Assembly: GCA_050084985.1 (NCBI GenBank)
Contig: JBITNC010000001.1
Location: 88,536,001-88,600,000 of the forward strand
Length of the DNA: 64,000 nt
Direction of reading: 5' to 3'
From: Nageia nagi
Taxonomy: Eukaryota; Pinophyta
Position 1 is the stretch's first letter. Every line of letters starts with the position of its first letter. This document shows, one piece after another, positions 36,601 through 47,806 of the stretch. The translations under genes were made by a program, and so were the position numbers. The notes under the pieces were generated by a model, which searched no databases, was not told the origin of the DNA, and saw only the letters and a list, made by a program, of their open reading frames with translations.

Positions 36601-36989
36601 TATCTCTGGTGATCATTGTGACTCTTCCTCAATCTACCATTAGTTTTCTTTGACCTCTAGTTGTTTGATTTTCTTACCTATCTTGGTAAGATGGCATATG
36701 ATGGATGGATTGTAGTAGAGAGGGCATTGATTAGGTGTAGAGGGCATATTGTTGGGTACTTACAGAGCCTCCCTTTTAACCATGCAATGAGTGTGTATTT
36801 GTTTCTATAAAAATTTATCATATTTCTTCAATTTTGAAAATCTTAGGGCTTCTAGGTTCTTTCATTTTTCCTTTTGTGTTTGTCCCCAACAAGGTCATTT
36901 GAGCATTTTATTTGTGTTATTATCTTTGTTATCATCATTTTGGTTTTCTCGTTCATTTGGCTTAAGTTTTTAATGTTAATAATATGATT

Positions 36990-38840
36990 TAGTTTAGTGA
37001 TTTTGCATGAGCATAAAATTACCATTAGGGATGGATCCATGTCTATGGTTACATTGGAGAAGGCCAGGGAGTGGCCCATGGCAAATCATGAGAATGATAT
37101 CCTCATGAGATCAAGATTGAATGATCTTGCTATGGCTAGTAATGTCCAACATGAATTTCTTCTTCTCACTACCTTAGTGGAGCATTGGGATTAAGACACC
37201 AACTCCTTTCACCTTCCCCCTAGTGAAATTATTGTTATCCTTTTATATGTATATCACATATTTAGTGTACCTATTCATAGGTAGCTCATTCATCATACCA
37301 AGGTTTCAAATAATAAGGATAGGAAGCAATATGTAATGTGGCTTACAGGAGAGGAGGATCATGATTAGGAGAATAGGTACTCCCACTTGCACAAAGCATG
37401 CAAGTTTGATTCCCTGCTAGGCATCTGAGGCTCCTAATTATCTCCATTATTTCCACTTGTGCCTAGATAAGAGTAGTTTGGCTTTTCCTTTGGGTATGCT
37501 GTGGATAGTTCAAGATATTTATGCTAGGGATACATATTATGCTTAGGCTCTTATTGTTTTAGATCAATTGTATAAGGATTTGCATAATTTTGTATCGATG
37601 GATAAGTTTAACATCAACATTACTTATGCTAGTTTGCTACAAGTGTGGGCTTATGAGAAGATAGTTATGATCAGACTTATGGGGATTCAAAGAGCTAGGA
37701 AAGATCTTATAGACATATCTTTGACTTACTAGGTATCTAGAATTTGTGGATACATGTATCCACACACACTAGAGGCTAGGCGATGAGAGATTAACATACT
37801 ACAGCCAAAGGACCTAGTATGGGTATCCTATGATGACTATGTTTGGGAGGAGGATGCCCACTAGCTAGCATGGTGAGGCAACCATAATTCCTTCAAAGCA
37901 AGAGGAAGCTTGTAGAGCCATACTTGAACCTAAATGTGTTGAGGTAATTTGGCATATAATAGGGTATTCCACCTTCCCTTGTATATTACATTCACCAAAG
38001 GATCGAGAGGGATGCCCCATAAAGGGTATAAATTATGCCTACATGGATGATCATATGGAAGAAACCATGCACCATGGATCCGATAGAGCCTATTTATATG
38101 ACCCCAGACATAGTGAGATGATACACAACATGGTGGGATACTATGAGATCAACCCCAATAGGTATGGATGAGGAGGATGAGGAGATGGCTATTTCTACCT
38201 TGGAGGGGTTATTTGAAAAGGATGAGTAGAATATTGATAACCCCATGCATGACATTCCATTGCAAGAGTATCCATCCATCTGAGCACCAGGGTTATAGGC
38301 TATTCCACTTGCTTCTATAAGTAAAACTCTATTATATACTTGTAGATTTATGAAATTTTTTATTTCTTGGTTGACATCCTATGGGTGACTAACTTATAAT
38401 TTCCATGTATGTTACAAGAGAGGTAACTTCTGAAATCACTTTCCTAGAGGCAAAGATTAAGAGACTAAAGCCTTTCAATACTTTGGTTCCTGATCTACAA
38501 TCACAAATTTCCACTCTTTGGTCCACACTTGTAGTGAGGGATGTAAAAGTAACATCCATCAATCAATCTTTGAAGAGATTTCAAGAGAGGGTGGACATGC
38601 CCCCACCCAATTAGCAATGGGCCTTCATTCAACAACTTATGAATAAGATAGAGAAGAGGGATAAGAACATTATAGTACTTAGGAGTAAATATGAGAGAGG
38701 AAAGGAAATAATAGCCTCTTATTGGATTAATTATAGTGATGTGTCGGGTAGGATGTCCATTTCAGGATAAATTAGTGGTAGTAGGAGGGTGTCTAATCCT
38801 AGTGAAGTAGGGAGGAGTGGAAGTAGTGTACACCATTAGA
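36990..38840 (+). pseudogene. Antisense plant mobile domain (PMD) ORF in element B
   Basis: Read on the plus strand, opposite to element B. The 65-codon open piece 36,997-37,194 and its continuation give LTTLVEHWD, DTNSFHLPPSEI (37,160-37,235) and VYHIFSVPIHR. These match the PMD core, where a valine-glutamate-x-tryptophan block is followed by T-x-x-FHLP-x-GE. Later come WIVQDIYARD, LIVLDQLYKDLHNFV and YASLLQVWAYEKI (37,500-37,680). A 69-codon coiled-coil piece follows (38,405-38,614, FLEAKIKRLKPFNTLV). Several stops occur. The domain's function in retroelements is not known; related host proteins (MAIL1/MAIN) act in gene silencing. Confidence 0.82.
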
Positions 38841-39800
38841 TTGTATATTGAGACATGGCTCCACATATTTTATTATTTGATATATATATATATATATATG
38901 ATTCTTTTTGGATCTCAATTATGTGTAACATTTTATTTTTGGTATAGGAGGTATCGAGCATGCTACCCACTCTAGGCCCTTGGGTGGTTGGAGTAGGGCC
39001 CACTAATCCCCCTAGAAATGGTACCTTGCCCACTATAACATCTTCATGAGTAAACCTAAAGTGTGATTCAAACAAGCGACTTGGTGATGGTTAACCTTGC
39101 CTCTTTCCATCACACCCACCCATGTAGGCTTAATTCTATGTACCATTTTAGATGCATGCTTAATTTTATATTTCTTTTTGGATGAATGATTTATTTTCTT
39201 ATACATATATACATCTATGATTTGTAATTTGAATTTCAAAGTACAAGTTTCAAAGTTGTAAACAATAAACCATACATATCGCTTTATGTTTTCATTTGCA
39301 ACACAAAATAAGAATTCAACCTATGAAATGAATGCAAGTAAATAAAAACCTTAATGAACACATTCATACCAATTTATCACCCATATTCAATTTTATTTAT
39401 TAATTCAAATTCATGAGTGAACTAAATATATGATGCAATATAAAAATATTCATGAACTTACACAAGTTTTTCCATTTTAATGAGCTTAAAATGTGATAGC
39501 ATGCTTCTAAAACATCTTAGTAGATCTTAAGGACATGGGATATACTATATATTTTTATTTTGGTATAGTATAAGCATGTCATTAATGGTTTAATAATAGT
39601 CATATGCTATTAATAACATGGATTTTGTAAAATGTTCAAGAAATATATGTGAGGGACATGATTAGAATCTACCCAAAAGATAGATAAAATCCTCACATGA
39701 CCTTTATGATAATGCAAAATATACGTTTGGCCATTCAAAAAATAATCTACCTATGATACACTACTAGTTTTAATTTTTAAAATTTAAGAAATAAATCCAC
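38841..39800. other. Spacer in element B with possible SINE
   Basis: The place where pol would be expected holds no RT, RNase H or integrase reading on either strand. A (TA)n run lies at 38,879-38,899. The GC-richer part at 38,945-39,125 is discussed as a possible SINE. Confidence 0.5.
38945..39125 (-). repeat. Possible tRNA-derived SINE fragment
   Basis: On the minus strand the stretch contains GGTTAACCATCACCAAG followed by GTTTGAATCAC, which resemble weathered A-box/B-box spacing of a Pol III promoter (B-box consensus GGTTCGANTCC), and it is richer in GC than its surroundings. I cannot identify target duplications or a tail. Confidence 0.35.
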
Positions 39801-39804
39801 ATAC

Positions 39805-41628
39805 CTAATATGATTTAACAACCCATACGAATTTTACAAATGCAAGTACAAAAATTGGTGCCTTTTTGGTGTTATAATTTATGTTGTTGATAGCATGTAG
39901 ACAGTCTTGCACATCGTTAACAATGTTATTTCTATAAGACCCACTACTATGTTTTATTCTCACTTTATGAAAACTCTTACTTGCTTGTTTATGATTTTTT
40001 GTGCATTCATTTATGTTAGAGAAATAATAATTCATACAATGCAAAGAACTTACCAAACCAATGTAGCCTTTTGGTTGTTGAGGTGTCTTTGGTAAAGGGT
40101 TCATAAATATCTCAAACTGTCCATTATTAGGATGTATAGGCCCTTTGTCTACTTTGGGATTATCATCCATATAAATTGATTTATTATCAATAAAATCCTA
40201 AATGATATTTCTTAAGATCTTAAAATATTTTGTTAGGTGCCCTAGTGTCCTATGATAATTGCAAAATTATTCATATCTATAATTTTCAGGAACACCATTA
40301 GGAAAGTTATGATGGAAGCTTAATATGATATTAGTTTAATAACACATTAAGAATATTATTAGCAATATTATTTATCTTAGTAAACTTCCTTTATAGTCCA
40401 ATCGTATTTCTATCAACATTAGCTATAGCATACATTTGAGATTTTTCTTTCTTTTCATAAACTTGAGGTTTTGCTTTCTTTTCATATGTTCAAGATTTTG
40501 AATAACATTATTTATAAGTTTACTTGATACAATCTTCCTTTTTAAGAAAAATATCTACCATTCTATATAATGTTAATCCATTATTAGATACAACTTGTAG
40601 TTTATACATAGGCAATAGAGCATTTGCAAAAGTATTCTTTAAATCTTTCTTAGGAACAAATATTTTATTTGAAGTTTATTTTCATACTTTCACAAAATTA
40701 GACATAGATTGATTAGGCAATTGCTTAATTTTACATAAATCCTTGAATTGAACTTTTTATGTTATATTATATCTAATTTTTTTCAAAAATTTATGTATCT
40801 AATCCTCATACCTTCAATACTCTTTTTCGAAATACTAAAGTACCATTTAAATGCATCATCTTTAAAGCTACTTGAAAATAATTTCACAAGCATATCTTTA
40901 TCATGAACATATTAAATAACTTCCTCTTGAAATTTTTTAACATGCATTTTTGAATCTTGTAAACCATCAAATTTTGTAAATTTCACACTCTTTTTATCAA
41001 CAAACAACTTAGAAATAATTCTATCAATCAATGGATGCTTTAAGCAACATAAAAATTCATCTTCATCATTTTTATGCATATCCTTTTCTAAGTTCTCAAT
41101 CCTTTCTTGCATTTTATTTTCATTATTTGGCACTATAGGAGGTTGCTTTTTCACACTATAGGCATATTCCCTATAGGTATATTGGTCTTTAGGTTGGTGG
41201 TGGGGTTTGTGGTTGAGAGGTTGGTTTATTTTCTTTTTTCCTTCTAAGTTCATCCTCTTTTAGTGGCATAAATGGTTCAATTGTATGTATTATTTCATGT
41301 TAAAATTTATTAATAAATTCCAACATAAACTATAATTGTTTATCCTTATTAGCCTTTTGAAAATAATTAGTTTCTTGAGCTTTGAAAATAACAACAACCT
41401 TTATATCCTAAGCAACATGTTCTTTTGACTAACTAGGGTTATATAGATAAGAATTATTAATTATAATAGAAACTTGTTTAGCAATATTTTCTACAATTTT
41501 ATCATCATACAAAATGCTCTTACCTTTTTCCCTATTAGAAAACTCAGGAATCATACCTAGATTATGATCTTCAAAATGGATTACTAAGGGTTTAGAGTCT
41601 ACTTCGTGCTCATCATTGGCATCCTTAA
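39805..41628 (-). pseudogene. gag: Element B gag, main part
   Basis: Minus-strand reading continuing from the far side of element C. Starting at 41,628: KDANDEHEVDSKPLVIHFED, then the basic/Pro-rich region at 41,253 (NHKPHHQPKDQYTYREYAY). The gag core follows: KFTKFDGLQDSKMHVKKFQEE (about 40,990-40,920), LVKLFSSSFKDDAFKWYF and LDIIYHKKF. Near 40,270 a CxxH..GH-type zinc motif reads FCNYHRTLGHLTKYF, with the last Cys replaced. The final 121-codon piece (39,805-40,170) is open. This arrangement resembles Tat/Ogre gag. Confidence 0.8.
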
Positions 41629-41633
41629 TGGTC

Positions 41634-42738
41634 TGTAATATACCCAAAACTCACAAAATGTGATTTTTGCTAAAGTGTAATATTCCAAGTTGAAATATCA
41701 CTACTTAGGAATTTATATATATTTTTTATATTTTTCTAACTAGCTCAATTCAAATCAGATCTACAAATTGAACAAGAAATAGAGCTAGAAATGAATTTTA
41801 TTCTTCAAGAGTTAGGACGTCCCAAATGGACAAGTACAATACTCAAGGAAAAATACCCAAATGCTCAAGAAGGGGGATGTTTACCCTCATAAGGTAGATT
41901 TGGATGAGTTGGCCCTATAAGTTCTTCAACCTCTTCTCCCCAATACTGGATGAGCCTCCTCACACTGATTCGGCTAGTCTGGATCTAGGATGTGCCTCCT
42001 CACACTAATTTGGTAGGTTAGATCTAGATCTAGAATATGGCCGCATTGGTTGGATCTAGATCTGCTCCATTGGTTGGATCTAGATCAGGGATGGAATAGT
42101 TCCACCACACATGGCTTGAACTATTCCAATAACTCCACCTCATTGGCTCGAGCTACTCTAGCAACTCCACTTCACAAGCTCAAGCTACTATCCTAGCTTA
42201 GGTAAGAACTCCTCCACACTAGCTCGAGCTCCCCCACTAAGCTAGCTGGAAAGCTACAACTCCACTAGCTGCTAACCCTCAAAAAGATAAACTCTGATGA
42301 TCTTCAAGCATGCTCGTAAATAATGCATCCCATCTCCTTTTATAACAAGATCTCTCATACCTTGGAATCACCCAAAGTGCAATGTCCCTCTTCTGGTGTC
42401 TTGGGATGACAAATTAAATCATTTAGGGACCCAGGAAGCCCAACGTCCCACAATGGTTGCCTAGAGATGCCAAATTACAAGATCAATGGCTCATAAATGC
42501 AACATCCCATTATGAGAGACTAACATTGCATTAATTACAAATAATTGAGCCAGATTAATTAAATAAAATCCAAGGGTGAGTGCCTCAAGGGTCTCTTTAG
42601 CCTTGGTTATAGAAATAAATGCAAAATATTAACAAAATACTCCTAAATTAATTTATTTTTGGTTTCTCCTCCTTTGCCATGAACATCACACTCCAAGAGG
42701 AGATAAAGTGGACATTTTACAAATTTGGGGACATTACA
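41634..42738 (-). repeat. 3' LTR of element C
   Basis: 1,105 bp. It contains a GATCTAGATC-rich palindromic stretch and repeated CTCGAGCTA/CTCCACCTCAC words (41,990-42,250). Non-coding. Confidence 0.95.
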
Positions 42739-42751
42739 AGTCTCCCCTTCC

Positions 42752-43434
42752 TGAATTGCTTATCCCCAAGCAACTCAAGATAAATTGGCCCTTCTCTTTC
42801 CCATCCTAAAAAGTTGTAATGCGGATGAAAGAATAAGGAGAAAGAGTTCCAATTTTCTACTACAAGTGATGGCCAAAATGTCTACCTTCATAGCTCCACA
42901 ACCCAATGTCCAAGTCCTAAATGAAATCAAGGAGTGCTAGTGGGTTATCTTCTATTTAGGACTACGTCACATGATGGGAGGGAGAATTTGCAATTTTAGC
43001 AGCATGAATACATTCATCCCAACATCCCAATGGTCTAAGTGGTTGAGTGGTTCACAAGGAAAAGCATGATGAAGTAATACCAAATCTCCAATCCCTCTAT
43101 TTCTCATTTTAAGCAAGATGATGGACAATTTGTCCCAAAAATTTTTGCAGAAATATACTTGTAACAGGGACATATATGCCAAAGAGAAGTAAATATGACC
43201 AGTAAGTATTATCACTTATTTCTAATCTTTAATCAACCTCCAACTTATTATCTAGAAAAAGAACACTCTTAACCAATTCGTTAGTGGCTAAGCAAATGTG
43301 GGCATGTTATCTTGGGACTGGGTGACATCTTGCATGGTAGTTCTATTTGGGATGTGAGGAATGATTTGATGTTGCTGCTTTAGATCTTCTATTACTTCCA
43401 ATCAATGGGCTTATGAAGTGGCCCTATTGCTACC
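42752..43434 (-). other. Element C region between protease and polypurine tract
   Basis: About 680 bases with no RT, RNase H or integrase motif in any frame I followed. It shows that element C lacks pol beyond the protease. Confidence 0.7.
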
Positions 43435-45080
43435 CTACAATCCTCTCATGATGACTTCCTTTCCATTTGCCAGGAACTTCATTTCCAAGGTGTCATAATT
43501 TATCCTAATCTCCCCCAAAGTTTTCAACCATTGAATTCCAAAGACCATGTGTAAGGTCCCTCCCATGGGATATACATAGAAATCACTTCTCATGGAGTAA
43601 TTGTTGGTCTCAACTGGAAGTTGTCTAATCACCTTATTGCAAAATGAGATCTGGTCATTAGCATTGGCCACATTGAAACCTTCAAAAACATCCATCCTTA
43701 CTCATTTCTCAGTAGTAAACAAAGCATCAATGAAGTTGTGAGATGCCCCTCCATCGATAAGAATAGTCACTTCTTCTCCTAGAGCTCTTTTCTGAATGTG
43801 CAATGTGGGGTAATGGGGGGCTCCACTAATGGTGGCCAAGGTGCTATGAGTGGAAAACTCTTCCATAAATTCTAAAATGCTCCATAGATCTGATTTAGGT
43901 TCCTCCATCTCCACTACCTCTACATAATTGAGCTACACCTTCCCATTGCAGCAATGGCCTGGCTCCCATGATCCTCTATAGATAAAGCACATTTTCCTTC
44001 TTATCATTTTAGAACATGAGATCTCCTGATCCCTCTGTGTCTGTTTCAACAGCCATGCATTTCTCCTTGGTGGAGATGTGAGCCTTCCTTGGCTCCCATT
44101 CATTTTACTTGCTAGCACAATTTGTTGCTAGGGTGGCTACATCCTTCTGTGATTATTCTTTCCTCAGATTAGACTATTTGATTCAAGTGCTATAGCCCTT
44201 CTGATTACCTCATCAAGATAATTTGGATCAAATGCTTTGAAAAATGCTCTGATATTTTCAATCAAACCCTCCATGAACATAGCCATCCTTCTAGCTTCTG
44301 ATAGATCTGAAACCATAACAAAAACATTCATAAACTCATCTACATATTCTTCAATTGTACCTTTTTATTGGATCTTGGTGAGCTCATGTAAGTAACTTTC
44401 TTTAATCTTCTTTTCAAAACATTCCAGCAACCTTTGGCAAAATTCATCAAAAGTTGAGATCTGGTCATGCCCCAACATTTTCAATCCATGGTGCCACCAC
44501 TCATAGGTTTTTCCCTTCAAGGAGAGTGTGGCAAAATGTATGGCCTCATATTCTACCATGGAATTGAAAGATAGGTATGTTTAGAGCTGGTGAATCCATC
44601 CTCTTACTGAGATCCCTGCACCTCCATCAAATTTCTCAAATTGGATCTTCTGTAATGGCTCCTTAAAGATAGGTGGGCATCCTCCTTATCCTCCCTCCAA
44701 TTGTCCATGAAATTCTTGGAAAGATATGATGTTTTTGTACTCTACTAGTTTGGCCATGTACTCATCGAACATTTGGTCGATCCTCTCTCGATGTCTCCGA
44801 TAGATCTCCTTCGGATCTTCCTCTTTTCTAAAAAGAGGCTTAGGTGGAATAGGTACAAACTTTTGGTAATGAGATCTAGCCCTAGATGAGCTCTCTCCTT
44901 GGCCATTTCTATTCTCCCAACTAGGTGGTGGAGTTTAGTTCCCTCTTTGAGATGTGAGTATCTGCAATTGCTCCATCATCTTCCTTAATGCATCCAAGAT
45001 GGCTATGTTGTAATCGGCCATGTTCCCTTGTATGGCTTCCTCCCACTCTTTAGATCCCTCCAGATCTATTATGTCTCTCT
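43435..45080 (-). pseudogene. Element C gag and aspartic protease
   Basis: Minus-strand gag core: EKFDGGAGISVRGWIHQL, then MVEYEAIHFATLSLKGKTYEWWHHG (44,559-44,480) and ISTFDEFCQRLLECFEKK. A zinc motif follows near 43,990, KMCFIYRGSWEPGHCC, in which the second Cys is Tyr. Then comes retropepsin: VTILIDGGASHNFIDALF (43,780-43,727) with the active-site Asp-Gly pair kept but Ser/Thr replaced by Gly, and on to FGIQWLKTLGEIRINYDTLEM (about 43,545-43,480). The last open piece ends at 43,435. The gag and protease style is that of plant Ty3/gypsy chromovirus-like elements. Stops at 43,699 and elsewhere break it. Confidence 0.85.
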
Positions 45081-45178
45081 CCTCTGAGATTAGCTAGTAA
45101 TCAGGATCACTTCTTCCTCTCAAGTAGTAATTATGGATCTTGGGCAGCATGAGCTAATATAGGCTAGTAGGAAAACTA

Positions 45179-45190
45179 GCTCTGATACCA
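45179..45190 (-). other. Primer-binding site for initiator Met-tRNA (element C)
   Basis: Minus strand TGGTATCAGAGC one base after the 5' LTR end. It is unchanged from the plant consensus. Confidence 0.93.
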
Positions 45191-45191
45191 C

Positions 45192-46337
45192 TATAATATC
45201 TCCAAAACTCACAAAATGCAATTTTTGTTAAAGTGTAATATTCCAAGTTGAAATATCACTACTTAGGAATTTATATATATATTTTATATTTTTCTAACTA
45301 CCTCAATTCAAATCAGATCTGCAAATTGAACAAGAAATAGAGCCAAAAATGAATTTTATTCTTTAAGAGCTAGGATGTCCCAAATGGACAAGTACAATAC
45401 TCAAGGAAAAATACTTGAATGCTCAAGAAAGGGGATGTTTTCCATCATAAGGTATATTTGGATGATCTAGCCCTGCAAGTTCTTCAACCTATTCTCCCTA
45501 ATATTGGATGAGCCTCCTCACACTGATTCAACTAGTCTGGATCTAGGATGTGCCTCCTCACACTGATTCAACTAGTCTGGATCTAGGATATGCCTCCTCA
45601 CACTGATTTGGTAGGTTAGATCTGGATCTAGAATATGGCCACACTGGCTAGATCTAGATCTACCCCACTGGCTGGATTTAGATCAGGGATAGAATAGTTC
45701 CACCACACTAGCTCAAACTATTCCAGTAACTCCACCTCACTAGCTTGAGCTACTCTAGCAACTCCACCTCACTAGCTTGAGCTACTATCCTAGCTTAGGT
45801 AAGAACTCCTCCACACTGGCTCGAGCTCCCCCACTAAGCTAGCTAGAAAGCTACAACTCCACTAGCTACTAACCCCTGAAAAGAGATAAACTTTGATGAT
45901 CTTCAAGCATGCCTACAAATGATGCATCCCATCTCCTTTTATAACAAGATCTCTCATACCTTGGAATCACCCAAAGTGCAACATCCCTCTTCTAGTGTCT
46001 TGGGATGACAAATTAAATCATCTAGGGACCTAGGAAGCCCAACATCCCATAATGGTTGCCTAGAGATGCCAAATTACAAGATCAATGGCTCATAAATGCA
46101 ACGTCCCATTATGAGAGACTAATATTGCATTAATTACAAATAATTGAGCTAGATTAATTAAATAAAATCCAAGGGTGAGTGCCTCAAGGGTCTCTTTAGC
46201 CTTGGTTACAGAAATAAATGCAAAATATTAATAAAATACTCCTAAATTAATTTATTTTTGGTTTCTCCTCCTTTGCCATGAATGTCACACTCCAAGAGGA
46301 GAGAAAGTGGACATTTTACAAATTTGGGGACATTACA
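45192..46337 (-). repeat. 5' LTR of element C
   Basis: 1,146 bp, about 41 bp longer than its partner. Most of the difference is one extra copy of a ~42-bp unit (TGCCTCCTCACACTGATTCA..CTAGTCTGGATCTAGGA) near 45,549-45,591. The terminal G of TGTAAT at the primer-site end has become A (TATAAT). Confidence 0.95.
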
Positions 46338-46342
46338 TGGTC

Positions 46343-46910
46343 ACCTTTTTTGGTGATTCAAATTCCTCTACTTCCATGTTGTTAGCAATGTGCATACATT
46401 CCACATCATTAATGATGTTTTTCTTGGTGGTAGAAGCCCTCTATTTTGCATAACCTATATTTTTGATAAGAAAATAAACTATCCAAGGATTCAGAGTTAC
46501 AAGATCTACTTCTAATAACTTATAATTTGTTAGGATATTTATAACTTCTTTAGCTTTGTTAGTAAGATAATACTCCAAGTTTTATTTATTACATAGCAAT
46601 TCCTTTATTAATCTAACATGGCTAAGAAATCTATCTAGTTCTTTAATTTTAGCATCGAAAGTATCATCATGGATTCTGAAACTTACATTTTGAAAATCAT
46701 AATCCATAAACCACATATTAACCTTATTAGGGGTTTTTCTAATAATATCCATTCTTTTGCTAGAATTTGTATATTTAATATCATTATCCTCATTAGTATC
46801 CATTCTATCATTGGGATCATGCACTTGCATAGGTAAATCAAGGTTAACCTTAACACTTTTCTTGATCTCATTAAAATGGATTTACTTCTAGAAACCCTAA
46901 GTTGTTCCTC
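46343..46910 (-). pseudogene. gag: Element B gag, N-terminal part before insertion C
   Basis: Minus-strand reading with an 82-codon open piece (46,582-46,830) including KRMDIIRKTPNKVNMWFMDYD and FDAKIKELDRFLSHVRLI. It continues with a few stops to MEVEEFESPKK at about 46,345, where element C interrupts it. Across C the frame resumes at 41,628. The 5' leader (46,911-47,088) reaches to the 5' LTR. Confidence 0.72.
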
Positions 46911-47088
46911 ATTTAGCTTCATCTTTGAAATATATGTAGAACAAACCCTAGTTTTATCATTTTCTCAAGTGATTACTCTAAGCACCTCAGTTAATGGAAG
47001 AGATAATAACATAAATGGATTCATGAATCCTAATAAGGGATTCTCTAAAATGGAATCTAGGTGAGTAAGCATGTTAGGTTCACCAAAA

Positions 47089-47806
47089 TGTAGACCTTAA
47101 ATTGTATACAATATGGATATACATAATTAATAAAATGATCTATAATATAAGAAGAGCTAGATATGTACACTATATTAGATACAATAAATATACATGAAAA
47201 GCATGCACCTAATATGAAGTGTATGTATAATCCTTAAAAGAAAATGGCAATGAATCTTTAGACGATTAGAATTGGATTGGAGATGAGCTTGTGGTGAATC
47301 TTTGTATGCATTATCAATAGCCTCTACCACCACAATTTGGAACCCTCATTCCTCAATATGCATACTATTAACAATGTTGAATATGAAGAATTATGAAGTA
47401 CACCAAAGATAGAAAATTTTAGAGCTTAGAGTATAACAATTTTTCATAATAGGTGGTGTCAAAAGATACCATTTCTTAATGAAAATTGTAGTAGAAAACC
47501 ACCTATCAAATTTCTTATCATATAAAAGAGTTTTGATCTATGGAGGTCAACCTATTTCACTCACATATATACCTTACAAAGACATAGAAAGGAGTGAAGG
47601 CCTACCTCTAGCAATAATATAATCATTGTTTTATTCAAGATACTTTAGAATACGAACCATGGTAAATAATATAGCATTTAGTATAACACATGGTATTGGA
47701 TTGTAATATCAACTTTATATTGACATTTATAATATTACAATAAGTCATTTAGGAAGTCTAAATATGATTTATTAAATAAATAATAAATTATTTTTAGGCA
47801 TTTACA
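47089..47806 (-). repeat. 5' LTR of element B
   Basis: 718 bp partner of 34,145-34,850. The minus-strand end GGTCTACA is followed after two bases by TGGTGAACCTAAC (47,074-47,086), a primer-site candidate whose tRNA I cannot assign. Confidence 0.9.

Larger units (their letters stand above)
41634..46337 (-). mobile_element. Innermost element C: gag-protease-only LTR retrotransposon
   Basis: 4.7 kb with LTRs 41,634-42,738 and 45,192-46,337, flanked by a perfect 5-bp duplication TGGTC (41,629-41,633 and 46,338-46,342). LTR termini on the minus strand are TGTAATGTCCCC ... ATATTACA. A Met-tRNA primer site (45,179-45,190) and a polypurine tract (minus-strand GGAAGGGGAGACT, 42,739-42,751) are in place. 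Coding content is gag plus protease only, on the minus strand; RT, RNase H and integrase are absent. It is the youngest insertion of the nest (LTRs about 92% alike by eye), and fits a non-autonomous TR-GAG-like element. Confidence 0.93.
34145..47806 (-). mobile_element. Nested LTR retrotransposon B, minus strand, gag plus antisense ORF, no pol
   Basis: LTRs at 34,145-34,850 and 47,089-47,806, both TG..CA (minus strand TGTA ... GGTCTACA). Flanks CTATA/CTATC differ by one base and fit a 5-bp target duplication within A's gag. The minus-strand polypurine tract AAAGAGGGGAAAAA (34,851-34,864) sits before the 3' LTR and a primer-site-like TGGTGAACC lies 2 bases after the 5' LTR. Inside: a long gag split by element C, then no pol, then a plant-mobile-domain ORF on the opposite strand. 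About 8.95 kb without C. Extra antisense ORFs of this domain are known from Tat/Ogre elements. Confidence 0.88.

Noticed and set aside
38094-38279. 61-codon Ser-rich minus-strand frame
   Set aside because: Antisense of the acidic part of the plant-mobile-domain ORF.
43010-43070. tRNA-like string (TGGTCTAAGTGGTTGAGTGGTTCACAAGG) in element C
   Set aside because: Resembles an A-box region, but no B-box, cloverleaf or 3' end follows; too short to call a tRNA or SINE.
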